The translations under genes were made by a program, and so were the position numbers. Below, one piece after another: positions 34,694-42,278 of a stretch of DNA of 64,000 bases. Source of the stretch: Nitrosopumilus adriaticus (lineage in GTDB: Archaea; Thermoproteota; Nitrososphaeria; Nitrososphaerales; Nitrosopumilaceae); contig NZ_CP011070.1 of NCBI RefSeq assembly GCF_000956175.1, positions 1,172,147 through 1,236,146 of the forward strand. Direction: 5' to 3'. The notes under the pieces were generated by a model, which was not told where the DNA came from, searched no databases, and saw only the letters and a program-made list of their open reading frames with translations. Numbering within the stretch: the first letter of the stretch is position 1; every line of letters starts with the position of its first letter.

Positions 34694-35788
34694 TTGGAAA
34701 CGAGAGTAGTTTTCCACATAGATTTTGATTATTTTTATGCTCAGTGTGAGGAGACAAGATCACCAGAATTAAAAACAAAGCCAGTATGTGTTTGTGTTTT
34801 TTCAGATAGGGGAGGAGATAGCGGTGCAATTGCCACGGCTAATTATGCTGCAAGAAAATTTGGTGTAAAATCAGGCATTCCAATTTCATTTGCAAAGAAA
34901 AGATTAGAAGATAGGAAGGATGCAGTATTTTTGCCAGTAGATTTTGAATTTTATTCTGAAATGTCACAAAAAGCAATGGAGGTTATGAAATCTAACGCAG
35001 ATATTTTTGAATATGTTGGAAGAGATGAAGCATACCTAGATGTAACAAAACGAGTAGATGGAGATTTTAAAAAAGCAAGTCACCTAGCACAGCAAATTAA
35101 AAATTCCATTAGAGAAAAAATCAAACTTAGTTGTTCCATTGGAATTTCACCTAACAAATTAATTTCCAAAATTGCATCAGATTTTAGAAAACCAGACGGT
35201 CTTACAGTTGTAACTCCAGATAACATGAATGAATTTTTAGAACCATTAAAAATCAGGTCAATTCCAGGAATTGGTAAAAAAACTGAACAGAGATTTAGTG
35301 AGATGAAATTAGAAACTATACAAGATTTAAAAAAATTGGATGTTTTTACCTTGAATAAAGAGTTCGGGAGAAAGAGTGGAACTTACATCTACAATGCAGT
35401 GAGAGGAATTGACACCGAACCAGTCAAAGAAAGAGAGGCAAGCATACAATATAGTAAAATATCTACATTGAAAAAAGATTCTAAAGACTATCAATTTTTG
35501 TATGAAAATATTGTTGAATTATCTAAAGAAGTACATAATGTGTTAATGAAAAATAATAGAATGTTCAAATCGGTCGGAATTCATATTGTTCAATCAGATT
35601 TATCAATTAAATCAAAATCTAGAATGCTCAAAAATCCAACAAAAAGTCTGGAGGAACTACAAAAAAATGCTGATCAATTACTAAAAGAAGCTTTAGAAAA
35701 TCAAAAAGATACAATTAGAAGATTAGGAGTTAAAGTTTCGGAGCTTTCAGAAGTTCAAGGTCAAAGCAGCATTACAAATTATTTTTAA
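34694..35788 (+). CDS. dinB: DNA polymerase IV (Y family, DinB/Dpo4)
   Basis: The 364-residue translesion polymerase has the first catalytic motif HIDFDYFYAQCEE, the steric-gate region SGAIATANYAARKFGV, and the second acidic motif GRDEAYLDVT. The helix-hairpin-helix is IRSIPGIGKKTEQRF. The last eight residues QSSITNYF form a PIP box for binding the PCNA clamp. The little-finger domain fills ~240-345. The start is TTG at 34694. It copies past damaged bases. Length and motifs fit the family fully. Confidence 0.95.
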   Translation: METRVVFHIDFDYFYAQCEETRSPELKTKPVCVCVFSDRGGDSGAIATANYAARKFGVKSGIPISFAKKRLEDRKDAVFLPVDFEFYSEMSQKAMEVMKSNADIFEYVGRDEAYLDVTKRVDGDFKKASHLAQQIKNSIREKIKLSCSIGISPNKLISKIASDFRKPDGLTVVTPDNMNEFLEPLKIRSIPGIGKKTEQRFSEMKLETIQDLKKLDVFTLNKEFGRKSGTYIYNAVRGIDTEPVKEREASIQYSKISTLKKDSKDYQFLYENIVELSKEVHNVLMKNNRMFKSVGIHIVQSDLSIKSKSRMLKNPTKSLEELQKNADQLLKEALENQKDTIRRLGVKVSELSEVQGQSSITNYF

Positions 35789-35797
35789 ATTAGGAAC

Positions 35798-36715
35798 TCA
35801 TTGTTCAAGTTTTTTCATTCTTCTTGATTCTATCAATATGACCACCAGAATAAATGCAAATAGCCACGGCAAAAACATAATTTCGCCTGCAATTTTGTGG
35901 TATTCTTCCCAAGCCACAGGATCTGTTGTTACCTTAAGAGCATACCAAGATAATGAAAAGATTCGAATCAGATTAACAGTGATTGTTCCAATTATCCCTA
36001 AAACAAAATACATTATTTTTCGGGGTCTTGGAATATTCAATTTTAGCATGAATGCTCCAATGACTAATGAAAAAATGATAATACTATGAACACCTGCAGA
36101 TGGCCAAAATACTTGTAAAGCCATAGAACCATGATCACCCCGAAGGAACATGACATTGTCTTTTGCCACTGCAGTTCCTAGATCAAGAACTGTGATAATC
36201 CACACATTTGCTTGAACAAAGTATGGAACAACATATTGTAATGGACCCAAAGTATCATATGGGAAAAATGCATCAAGGGAAAGAATAATTGCAGTGCCAA
36301 TTAAAAAGATCGGTCCAGCTGGTGCAATTCTAATCCATCGCTTGCCAAAGAAAATAGTCAATGCAGCAACAACAAAAATTGCCATTACAACAAAATCCCA
36401 CATCCATGTCCAGGAGTAAATTAATTGCACATCAAACTGCTCGGCTGATTCAACAAGATACTCTCTTAAACCATACTCTAATGAAATTAAATATCCAATA
36501 GTTAGAATTGCCATAGGAATAACTGTGAGTAATCGTTTTTTTGATAGGACAATTTTAAGACCAATTAATTCAGCTACTACGAAAACAAGTGCAAAGAAAT
36601 AACCTCCCCGACCTTCATTCCAACTCCATGCTATAGAATCAGGATATGCAATCATCGAGAAAAGAATTGGACTTGCAATTATGATAATTCCGAAAATAAG
36701 ATTCCAATTCTGCAT
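35798..36715 (-). CDS. archaeosortase/exosortase-like membrane enzyme
   Basis: The 305-residue protein has about eight hydrophobic segments. The C-terminal part carries the archaeosortase/exosortase layout. Family members use Cys-Arg-His; here the corresponding residues are Ser206 in FWPSAGVHS, Arg251 in VNLIRIF and His273 in EYHKIAGEI. Family enzymes are proposed to cleave a C-terminal sorting signal of exported proteins and attach them to lipid or transfer them to the surface. Serine in place of cysteine is the unusual point. The start is ATG at 36715. No sorting-signal substrate is adjacent. Confidence 0.78.
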   Translation of the reverse strand: MQNWNLIFGIIIIASPILFSMIAYPDSIAWSWNEGRGGYFFALVFVVAELIGLKIVLSKKRLLTVIPMAILTIGYLISLEYGLREYLVESAEQFDVQLIYSWTWMWDFVVMAIFVVAALTIFFGKRWIRIAPAGPIFLIGTAIILSLDAFFPYDTLGPLQYVVPYFVQANVWIITVLDLGTAVAKDNVMFLRGDHGSMALQVFWPSAGVHSIIIFSLVIGAFMLKLNIPRPRKIMYFVLGIIGTITVNLIRIFSLSWYALKVTTDPVAWEEYHKIAGEIMFLPWLFAFILVVILIESRRMKKLEQ

Positions 36716-36802
36716 TAGTTAAACCTAAAAAATGGCAAATAAATAGCTGAACTTTGTAAGTTTTGAAAATTTATTCATAAATTAAAATTGGAAAAAGAGC
36801 CA

Positions 36803-36910
36803 CTAATCTTCGGCATCTTCAATTTCATCTGCCTCAGGATCTCTCCTACTTGGCCTGATTGGAACATAAATGAATGTCATAAATTCTATTCCCAAGACTC
36901 TAACATACAT
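36803..36910 (-). CDS. possible 35-residue protein
   Basis: An ATG at 36910 opens a 35-codon frame (MYVRVLGIEFMTFIYVPIRP then SRRDPEADEIEDAED). It has a hydrophobic-aromatic N-terminal half, a basic SRR turn and a very acidic tail, an ordered composition that is unlikely for random AT-rich sequence. It sits in a 238-base gap between the archaeosortase-like gene and the membrane gene at 37439. Too short for confident calling. Confidence 0.35.
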   Translation of the reverse strand: MYVRVLGIEFMTFIYVPIRPSRRDPEADEIEDAED

Positions 36911-36953
36911 TCAAAGGTTGTAATTATTTGCCTAATTGGTAATTTCTAGTGCA

Positions 36954-37439
36954 TTAAGATGAAGGATCAAACTTGCATTCAATTTTCAGGGATTTTATTG
37001 TTGTAAAGTATGTGATAGTCAAAATTCCAATGGCAATTATTCTAATTGGTATTTCATAATTTGTTAAAAATGCAGTTGCAGTGGCCCCTACTGATCCAAA
37101 TGTTGAGATTACAGCAAATCCAATTGGCCCACAACTACATGCACCTGCAGCAGCACCAATGACAGATCCAAATATTCCGCCGCTAATTTTTTGTTTAGAT
37201 TTTTTAAGAATATTAATTCGAAATATGTTCATTGGTAAAACTAAAGCAGATAAAAAAGAAATTGTTAAAATTAGAATAAATCCAAATTCAGTACCAGAAG
37301 GAATGTGGCTTACTACATATGGCTCTAAGAATATGTATTCAGATAAAATTAGCAGGCCCACCATCATAGATGAAAAAATAATAATTGCTAAAAGAAGATA
37401 TTTGAAATTTGAAAATATCAGAGTTGTTACAGATGTCAT
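36954..37439 (-). CDS. four-helix membrane protein beside a DsbA-like gene
   Basis: The 161-residue protein has about four hydrophobic segments. Between the second and third lies KKSKQKISGGIFGSVIGAAAGACSCGPIGF, a Gly/Ala-rich stretch with a Cys-Ser-Cys motif, and a further cysteine is near the C-terminus. Its ATG follows the stop of the DsbA-like gene with no gap, so the two are translated together. A role in re-oxidising or holding the thiol protein, comparable to DsbB or VKOR, is an inference from position and cysteines; it is not homologous to either as far as I can see. Confidence 0.72.
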   Translation of the reverse strand: MTSVTTLIFSNFKYLLLAIIIFSSMMVGLLILSEYIFLEPYVVSHIPSGTEFGFILILTISFLSALVLPMNIFRINILKKSKQKISGGIFGSVIGAAAGACSCGPIGFAVISTFGSVGATATAFLTNYEIPIRIIAIGILTITYFTTIKSLKIECKFDPSS

Positions 37440-38102
37440 CTATGCCATTGTGTCCAATATTTGTTTGAACACTGAAAATGGTTGTGCACCACCAAGTTGC
37501 TGCTGTCCGTCTGGTCCTACAATAAAGAATCCAGGAGTTCCACGTACACCATTATCTCTTGCTTGTTGTGTATTATACTGCACACGTTTAGAATATTTTC
37601 CGGAATCAAGACAGCTTTCAAAAAGTTCCATGTCAAGACCTAAACTAAATGCAAATGCTTTTAGTCGTTCAGAATTTGCCCATCCTCCATCAATTTTTGA
37701 TTCTTGTGAGATGTAAAGTAAGTCATGGTAATCCCAATACATCCCTTGATCTTCAGCACAGTATGATGCTTGAGCTGCTTTTGGAGAATCTTTTCCTAAA
37801 AAGGCCATGTCAACAAAAACTAGATTTGCTTTTCCAGTTTCAATGTAATCACGTGTTATCGCAGGCTTGGTATTATGAAACCAATTATAACATTGATGGC
37901 ATTGATAATCACCAAATTCAACAATAGTTATTGGAGCAGAAGGATCTCCCAAAATTGCAGAACCCATAGCTGTAGAAATGGTTCCGTGTGTTCTACCCAT
38001 ATCAAGATTCACAGATTCTGAAGGAGAGGATGAAAGGGATGCTGCAACACCTGCAATAATTCCAATAACAATTACGCCTAGAATTACAGCTTTTTTGTTC
38101 AT
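37440..38102 (-). CDS. DsbA-family thiol oxidoreductase, membrane-anchored
   Basis: The 220-residue protein begins with a signal/anchor (residues 4-22) and then a DsbA/Thioredoxin_4 domain. The active pair is Cys68/Cys71 in GDYQCHQCYNW, and the cis-proline loop is VRGTPGFFIVG. Two more cysteines (SYCAED, ESCLDS) may form a structural disulfide. It should act outside the membrane, forming or reshuffling disulfides of exported proteins. Ammonia-oxidising archaea often carry several such proteins. The downstream membrane gene is directly coupled. The start is ATG at 38102. Confidence 0.9.
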   Translation of the reverse strand: MNKKAVILGVIVIGIIAGVAASLSSSPSESVNLDMGRTHGTISTAMGSAILGDPSAPITIVEFGDYQCHQCYNWFHNTKPAITRDYIETGKANLVFVDMAFLGKDSPKAAQASYCAEDQGMYWDYHDLLYISQESKIDGGWANSERLKAFAFSLGLDMELFESCLDSGKYSKRVQYNTQQARDNGVRGTPGFFIVGPDGQQQLGGAQPFSVFKQILDTMA

Positions 38103-38134
38103 ATTTCAAAACAGAGTTAATTGGTTAAAAAAAC

Positions 38135-38332
38135 TTATTCCAAATTACGGGATGACTTTCTTTTAAACAAATTTACAAATTTTGCAATTGCAATATCAAT
38201 TGGACACATCTCACATACCATCTTTGATGAATGCTGATCAAGATGTTTTTCAAATTTTTCTCTAGATTCTAAAACTAGATCACATTTTTCACAATAGACT
38301 TTTTTGGTATTATTCTTTGATGGATTGTCCAC
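38135..38332 (-). CDS. small C2H2 zinc-finger protein
   Basis: The 65-residue product has one classical C2H2 finger: VYCEKCDLVLESREKFEKHLDQH, matching C-x2-C-x12-H-x4-H up to small spacing changes. It is followed by another Cys pair (MVCEMCP) and a basic tail. C2H2 fingers bind nucleic acids or proteins. The ATG overlaps the start of the divergent gene at 38317 by 16 bases, so the two promoters interlock. Confidence 0.8.
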   Translation of the reverse strand: MDNPSKNNTKKVYCEKCDLVLESREKFEKHLDQHSSKMVCEMCPIDIAIAKFVNLFKRKSSRNLE

Positions 38333-38682
38333 TATTTTTTTGGGTAACTAGTGCTTATAAAGATCCTGTTGAAAATCAAGATGTGCTAAAAAGTCTGGAC
38401 AAATTTGTTACAGGATTTTTTGTAGTAGTATTTGGTATTTTATGGTATTGTAGTTCAAAGTATCAAATCAAACAGAGTCACTACACAATCGTAGTACATG
38501 ATATTTTTGGAAAAGAATCCAAGATTAACGGAATAAGAACAAGTTTTAGAACATTGGAAGTTACACAAAGTTACATTTCAGAATATCAAAAACGTTTTGA
38601 AGGATATAGTTTTTCACTTGCACAAGAGATTCCAATAATCAAAAACCCAGCATTTAAAATTTTTAAAAAAATTCAAAGATAG
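38317..38682 (+). CDS. hypothetical protein with hydrophobic segment
   Basis: The 121-residue product has a hydrophobic segment (FVTGFFVVVFGILWYC, about residues 30-45) followed by a polar, beta-rich domain (YTIVVHDIFGKESKINGIRTSF) and a basic end. One membrane anchor with a cytosolic or external domain is likely. Starts at 38317 and 38320 are both ATG and lie inside the divergent zinc-finger gene. Its 3' end overlaps the convergent 38673 gene by ten bases. No family recognised. Confidence 0.6.
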   Translation: MMDCPLFFWVTSAYKDPVENQDVLKSLDKFVTGFFVVVFGILWYCSSKYQIKQSHYTIVVHDIFGKESKINGIRTSFRTLEVTQSYISEYQKRFEGYSFSLAQEIPIIKNPAFKIFKKIQR

Positions 38683-39038
38683 TGAATTCTCATGTGAACA
38701 TTAAGTTCAACTTCATATTTTGTAACATACCCACAATGAGTACACGAAAACATATCAGATTGCTTCACAGTTTCTCTTTCTATCACTCTTCCTGAAATTG
38801 ATGTTATGTTAATTCTCTCATTATTTGAGATCACAGCAAAATTTTTTCCTTCATCAATAGAGTCCAAGTATTCTTTAATGGATGAAATCACCAAATCAAC
38901 ATCAATAGGATCATCATCAAAAGTAGAAAGTGTGAATTGATGTTGTTTTATTGTGGGAATAGCTTCCACTTTATCTGCAACATACACTAGCAATTCATTT
39001 TTTATTGAAGAAATATCCTTGCAATCAATTGTAAGCAT
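38673..39038 (-). CDS. protein with C-terminal C2H2 zinc finger
   Basis: The 121-residue product has an N-terminal alpha/beta domain (residues 1-85, LTIDCKDISSIKNELL... TFDDDPIDVDLVISSIKEYL) and a C-terminal finger FSCTHCGYVTKYEVELNVHMRIHYL. The finger has Cys-x2-Cys and His-x3-His in the classical arrangement. It may be a DNA- or RNA-binding regulator. It lies close to the other C2H2 gene at 38135. The start is ATG at 39038. Confidence 0.75.
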   Translation of the reverse strand: MLTIDCKDISSIKNELLVYVADKVEAIPTIKQHQFTLSTFDDDPIDVDLVISSIKEYLDSIDEGKNFAVISNNERINITSISGRVIERETVKQSDMFSCTHCGYVTKYEVELNVHMRIHYL

Positions 39039-39097
39039 AAGATTTCAAGAAGTTGTCAATATTTTAGTCTAACAATAATTGAAAATGATTATTATGG

Positions 39098-39505
39098 TTG
39101 GCAGTGTCTGTGAATAGAATGGGAGATTCAGAAACATTTGGAGTTGAGAAAGGTCATGGCGAAGAGGTCGTGTCATGGCTAAACAGTCAGGCCAAGAAAC
39201 AAGGGGTAAAACTTGAAGCAAGACTATACGGATATGAAATTTCTACAAAAAATTTTGGAGATTTTGAAATGTTTTCATGGATGGGGGATGTTCAAATTGC
39301 TAGAAAAATGATTATCAAAGCCAGTAAAAGATTCAAGGTACGAGTTATTGAAGGAGGGTACAAACCAAAAGAAAAATTACTGAGATTAAAAAAATTTGAT
39401 TTTGCCAAAGTCAAAAAAGGAGAAAAGACAATAGGTCAATTAGAATTTTCAGCACCAAGATTTGGAAATAGTCAATGGGAGATACAAAATGAAGAACGTC
39501 ATTGA
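39098..39505 (+). CDS. hypothetical basic protein
   Basis: The 135-residue product is basic and mixed alpha/beta, with aromatic-rich segments such as TKNFGDFEMFSWMGDVQIARK and a Lys-rich middle. There is no cysteine, signal peptide or membrane span. The start is TTG at 39098, as the ATG four bases upstream meets a stop in its own frame. It lies 27 bases before the dehydrogenase gene and may be co-transcribed. Function unknown. Confidence 0.65.
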   Translation: MAVSVNRMGDSETFGVEKGHGEEVVSWLNSQAKKQGVKLEARLYGYEISTKNFGDFEMFSWMGDVQIARKMIIKASKRFKVRVIEGGYKPKEKLLRLKKFDFAKVKKGEKTIGQLEFSAPRFGNSQWEIQNEERH

Positions 39506-39532
39506 GAGATTAATTCATAGGAAGTGCAATAA

Positions 39533-40411
39533 GTGAAAAAGGTAGGAATTATTGGATTAGGAATGTTAGGGAATGCAGTAGCACTGCATTTGTTGGATTC
39601 AGGTTTTGAAATAACAGTTTACAACAGATCAAAAGAAAAAACATTACAAATCAAAGAGAAAGGTGCAAGAGTTGCTTCATCGCCAAAAGAGGTTGCAGAG
39701 CAAGTAGAACTGCTAATAATTGTAGTAAAAGATGCAGAAGCAGTAAAACAGGTATCTTTTCAAAAAGATGGAATTGTTGAAGGTAAAAATGAAAAATTAA
39801 TTGTTGCAGATATGAGTACGATAAATCCATCAGAATCAAAAAATATTTCAGAAAAATTTCTTGGGCACAATATAAAGAAATTAGATATTCCAGTGATGGG
39901 AGGACCAAATGTTGCAATTACTGGAGACTTAGTAATGATGGCATCAGGAGATAAGAAAACATTTGAAAGTTGCAAAGATGTTTTTGAGAGAATTGCAAAC
40001 AGAGTATTTTTCTTAGGGGAAAGTGGAGTGGCACATTCAGTCAAATTGGCTATGAATCTTCAAATAACTATGCTAGCACTTGCTCTATCAGAAGGAATTA
40101 CACTTGTAAAAAAATCAAATGTTGAACCTGAAAAATTTCTTGAAATTTTAAACTCGACTTATTTTAAAACAGGGATGAGTGAAAAAAAGGCATACAAAAT
40201 GGCAAAAGGCCAATATGAAGCCACATTCACTCTTGCAAATCTAAAAAAAGATATCAGTACGATTACAGAGACTGCCAAATCTTTAGGAGTGAAATTACCA
40301 ATGACTGAGAAGGCTGAAGAAGTTTACGGAGATGCCCTAAATGAGGGATTGGGAAATGTAGACTATACAGGAATAATCGAATACATTAAAAGAATTAATG
40401 ATTCAAAATAA
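39533..40411 (+). CDS. 3-hydroxyisobutyrate dehydrogenase-family oxidoreductase
   Basis: The 292-residue protein is a beta-hydroxyacid dehydrogenase. It has the Rossmann loop GLGMLGNA (about residue 8), the substrate motif DIPVMGGPNVA, and the catalytic lysine in VKLAMNLQ. After beta-2 the sequence YNRSKEK indicates NADP(H) preference. Possible substrates include 3-hydroxyisobutyrate, tartronate semialdehyde or succinic semialdehyde; the last would connect with the 3-hydroxypropionate/4-hydroxybutyrate CO2 cycle of these archaea, but this is inference. The start is GTG at 39533. Confidence 0.9.
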   Translation: MKKVGIIGLGMLGNAVALHLLDSGFEITVYNRSKEKTLQIKEKGARVASSPKEVAEQVELLIIVVKDAEAVKQVSFQKDGIVEGKNEKLIVADMSTINPSESKNISEKFLGHNIKKLDIPVMGGPNVAITGDLVMMASGDKKTFESCKDVFERIANRVFFLGESGVAHSVKLAMNLQITMLALALSEGITLVKKSNVEPEKFLEILNSTYFKTGMSEKKAYKMAKGQYEATFTLANLKKDISTITETAKSLGVKLPMTEKAEEVYGDALNEGLGNVDYTGIIEYIKRINDSK

Positions 40412-40442
40412 AACCAAAATCACGAATAAAATTAAACAAAAA

Positions 40443-40450
40443 TTCTATAA
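40443..40450 (+). promoter_or_regulatory. TATA box of SDR gene
   Basis: TCTATAAG ends 22 bases before the ATG at 40473. The position supports that start and a leaderless transcript, and argues against the longer frame that would begin inside the upstream dehydrogenase gene. Confidence 0.5.
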
Positions 40451-40472
40451 GTTACGGGTTCTTTGTGTTAGT

Positions 40473-41234
40473 ATGAGATTAAGTGATAAAGTTGCCATAG
40501 TAACTGGTGCATCAAGTGACATAGGCAAAGGGATTGTGAAAAGATTTATCGAAGAAGGGGCAAAAGTAGTTCTAGTTGCAAGAAATCTAGAAGGCTTAGA
40601 AAAAGCAAGAAAAGAGATCGGAAATGAAGAGTCAACAGCTTCAGTTACATGTGATTTGACTGATGAATCCCAAACACTACAGGCAGTAAATCAAATCATG
40701 GACACTTATGGTAAAATAGACATTTTAGTAAATAACGCCGGAGCAATAAATGACCCAGTACACTTTCATGAAATGAAGGATATGGAAATTAAAAAACTCA
40801 TTGATGTGAATTTGTTAGGAGTCTTCCATATGACAAAGGCAGTGCTTTCAAAAATGTCAGATGTGAAAAAGGGTTCTATTGTAAATATTGGTTCAATATC
40901 AAGTGAAAGGGCAATACCAAGAGTTCATTTGGCAGTTTATTCAGCTACTAAAGCCGCAATTTCCATGTTTACAAAATCAATTGCAGTCGAATATGCTAGA
41001 AGAAATATCAGATGCAATTGTGTGAATCCAGGAATAATTAATTCAGGAATGATTAAACCATATTTAGACGATCCCCAAGCAAGGAAAGTTCTCGAAGAAA
41101 GATTACCACTTGCAAGAGTTGGAGAACCAGTAGATGTTGCAAATGCTGCACTCTATTTAGCATCAGACGAAGCAAATTGGGTAACAGGCACCATTCTCAA
41201 CGTGGATGGTGGTAAGACTGCCTCAGAAGGATAA
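40473..41234 (+). CDS. short-chain dehydrogenase/reductase (SDR)
   Basis: The 253-residue protein has the SDR cofactor motif [14 protein letters not shown] (about 85), the catalytic serine in VNIGSISSE and Tyr-x3-Lys in VYSATKAA. The RN after beta-2 (VARNLEG) favours NADP(H). The C-terminus ([12 protein letters not shown]) is typical of FabG-like enzymes. Substrate unknown; 3-oxoacyl or sugar alcohol substrates are possible. The longer open frame starting at 40398 overlaps the upstream gene and is less likely. It ends overlapping the convergent DUF99 gene by 12 bases. Confidence 0.93.
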   Translation: MRLSDKVAIVTGASSDIGKGIVKRFIEEGAKVVLVARNLEGLEKARKEIGNEESTASVTCDLTDESQTLQAVNQIMDTYGKIDILVNNAGAINDPVHFHEMKDMEIKKLIDVNLLGVFHMTKAVLSKMSDVKKGSIVNIGSISSERAIPRVHLAVYSATKAAISMFTKSIAVEYARRNIRCNCVNPGIINSGMIKPYLDDPQARKVLEERLPLARVGEPVDVANAALYLASDEANWVTGTILNVDGGKTASEG

Positions 41235-41804
41235 TCCTTTTTCAAACAATCTTTTTGCAAGTAGTTGTGAGACGCGAATAGGTTCTGGAATAGAACCATG
41301 TAATGTTATATCATTAAGAAGATGCTTAACGTCATTTAAGGTACAACCTTCCTTTCTAACAAAAATATCATGAGAGGTATGCAAAGTAATTTTCTCTCGT
41401 TTATTCAATTTATTATATTCAAAAATTTTGGATTCAGATGAATTTGGGAAATGATGTTTAATAGCATCTTCAATTCCAAGAGAATCATTGTATGAAACTC
41501 CAATGATTGGAATTTGTAGGGAATCAAATAATTTTTTGATATCTATAATGTTATACATCGAAACTATCAAGCCAGAGATCAGCACATAACTTACATCAGG
41601 TCTATCTAGTTCACCATACATTTTAAGAATAGAATCAGTGGCATCATCACCACCCAATGTTGCACTTCCAAAAACAAAATCATCAATAATGAAATCTCGT
41701 CTCATTACAATTCCAGATAAAATAGAATTTGATGAATTAGGGGCAAAGCTTTCAGCTATTGCAAGCCCCCTTAATCCCTTTTTTTCAAGATGGAGGGATC
41801 TCAT
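41223..41804 (-). CDS. DUF99 (UPF0215) family protein, endonuclease-V-like
   Basis: The 193-residue protein matches the archaeal DUF99 family, related by fold to endonuclease V. It starts KGLRGLAIAESFAP and has VFGSATLGGDDATDSILKMY and DVSYVLISGLIVSMYNIID, with a C-terminal half ending in a helical segment. No biochemical role is established that I know of. The ATG at 41804 lies inside the 3' end of the small membrane gene upstream, so translation is probably coupled. Confidence 0.85.
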   Translation of the reverse strand: MRSLHLEKKGLRGLAIAESFAPNSSNSILSGIVMRRDFIIDDFVFGSATLGGDDATDSILKMYGELDRPDVSYVLISGLIVSMYNIIDIKKLFDSLQIPIIGVSYNDSLGIEDAIKHHFPNSSESKIFEYNKLNKREKITLHTSHDIFVRKEGCTLNDVKHLLNDITLHGSIPEPIRVSQLLAKRLFEKGLSF

Positions 41805-41910
41805 TGTTTTTTGTCCTCAAATATGCACGGTAGCTCAATCCCGTAATTACCATTACAACGCCAGTAATTACAGACCACATTACAAAAGATGAGATTTGAG
41901 ATTCATCCAC
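41785..41910 (-). CDS. 41-residue membrane protein overlapping DUF99
   Basis: GTG at 41910 opens MDESQISSFVMWSVITGVV followed by VMVITGLSYRAYLRTKNNEIPPS and stop. A single membrane span (about residues 9-26) is followed by a basic segment, giving a clear N-out/C-in topology. The 3' end overlaps the DUF99 start by 20 bases. The ordered sequence and overlap make it a likely real gene that a length cut-off would miss. Confidence 0.6.
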   Translation of the reverse strand: MDESQISSFVMWSVITGVVMVITGLSYRAYLRTKNNEIPPS

Positions 41911-41997
41911 AAATAATTAAAAAAATAGTTACCATCTAAAGTTTCTGTTGGAATAAAAAATAGATATTCAAGCAGGGCATGAAACATCTAAATAGAT

Positions 41998-42225
41998 TTG
42001 ATGCAGACGAAAAATATGCCCGAATTCATATGTCCTGACTGTGGAAAACGTCTTTTTCATGAAAATGAAACAACCCTAAAGGTTGAAGAGACAATACACT
42101 CTAAATTCTGCAGAAAGAGTGAGGGAGAAACTCATAGTTACATGCACAGAGATCCAGCACATATGGAAACATTTGATTCAGAAAGAGAAAACGACTCAAC
42201 AGGCACTCCAGTTTTAAAGAAATAA
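41998..42225 (+). CDS. small zinc-finger-like protein
   Basis: The 75-residue product has FICPDCGKRLFHENET with a Cys pair, then IHSKFCRKSEGETH. The cysteines and histidines could form a single C-C-H/C-H type zinc site. The C-terminal half is polar and disordered. Starts at 41998 (ATG) or the second in-frame ATG, MPEFICPDC, are possible. It precedes the geranylgeranyl reductase gene by 53 bases. Confidence 0.7.
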   Translation: MMQTKNMPEFICPDCGKRLFHENETTLKVEETIHSKFCRKSEGETHSYMHRDPAHMETFDSERENDSTGTPVLKK

Positions 42226-42278
42226 GGTTCAAAAAAATTCCTCAAAATTATATCCTAGCTGCTTTAGATTTAGTTAAG

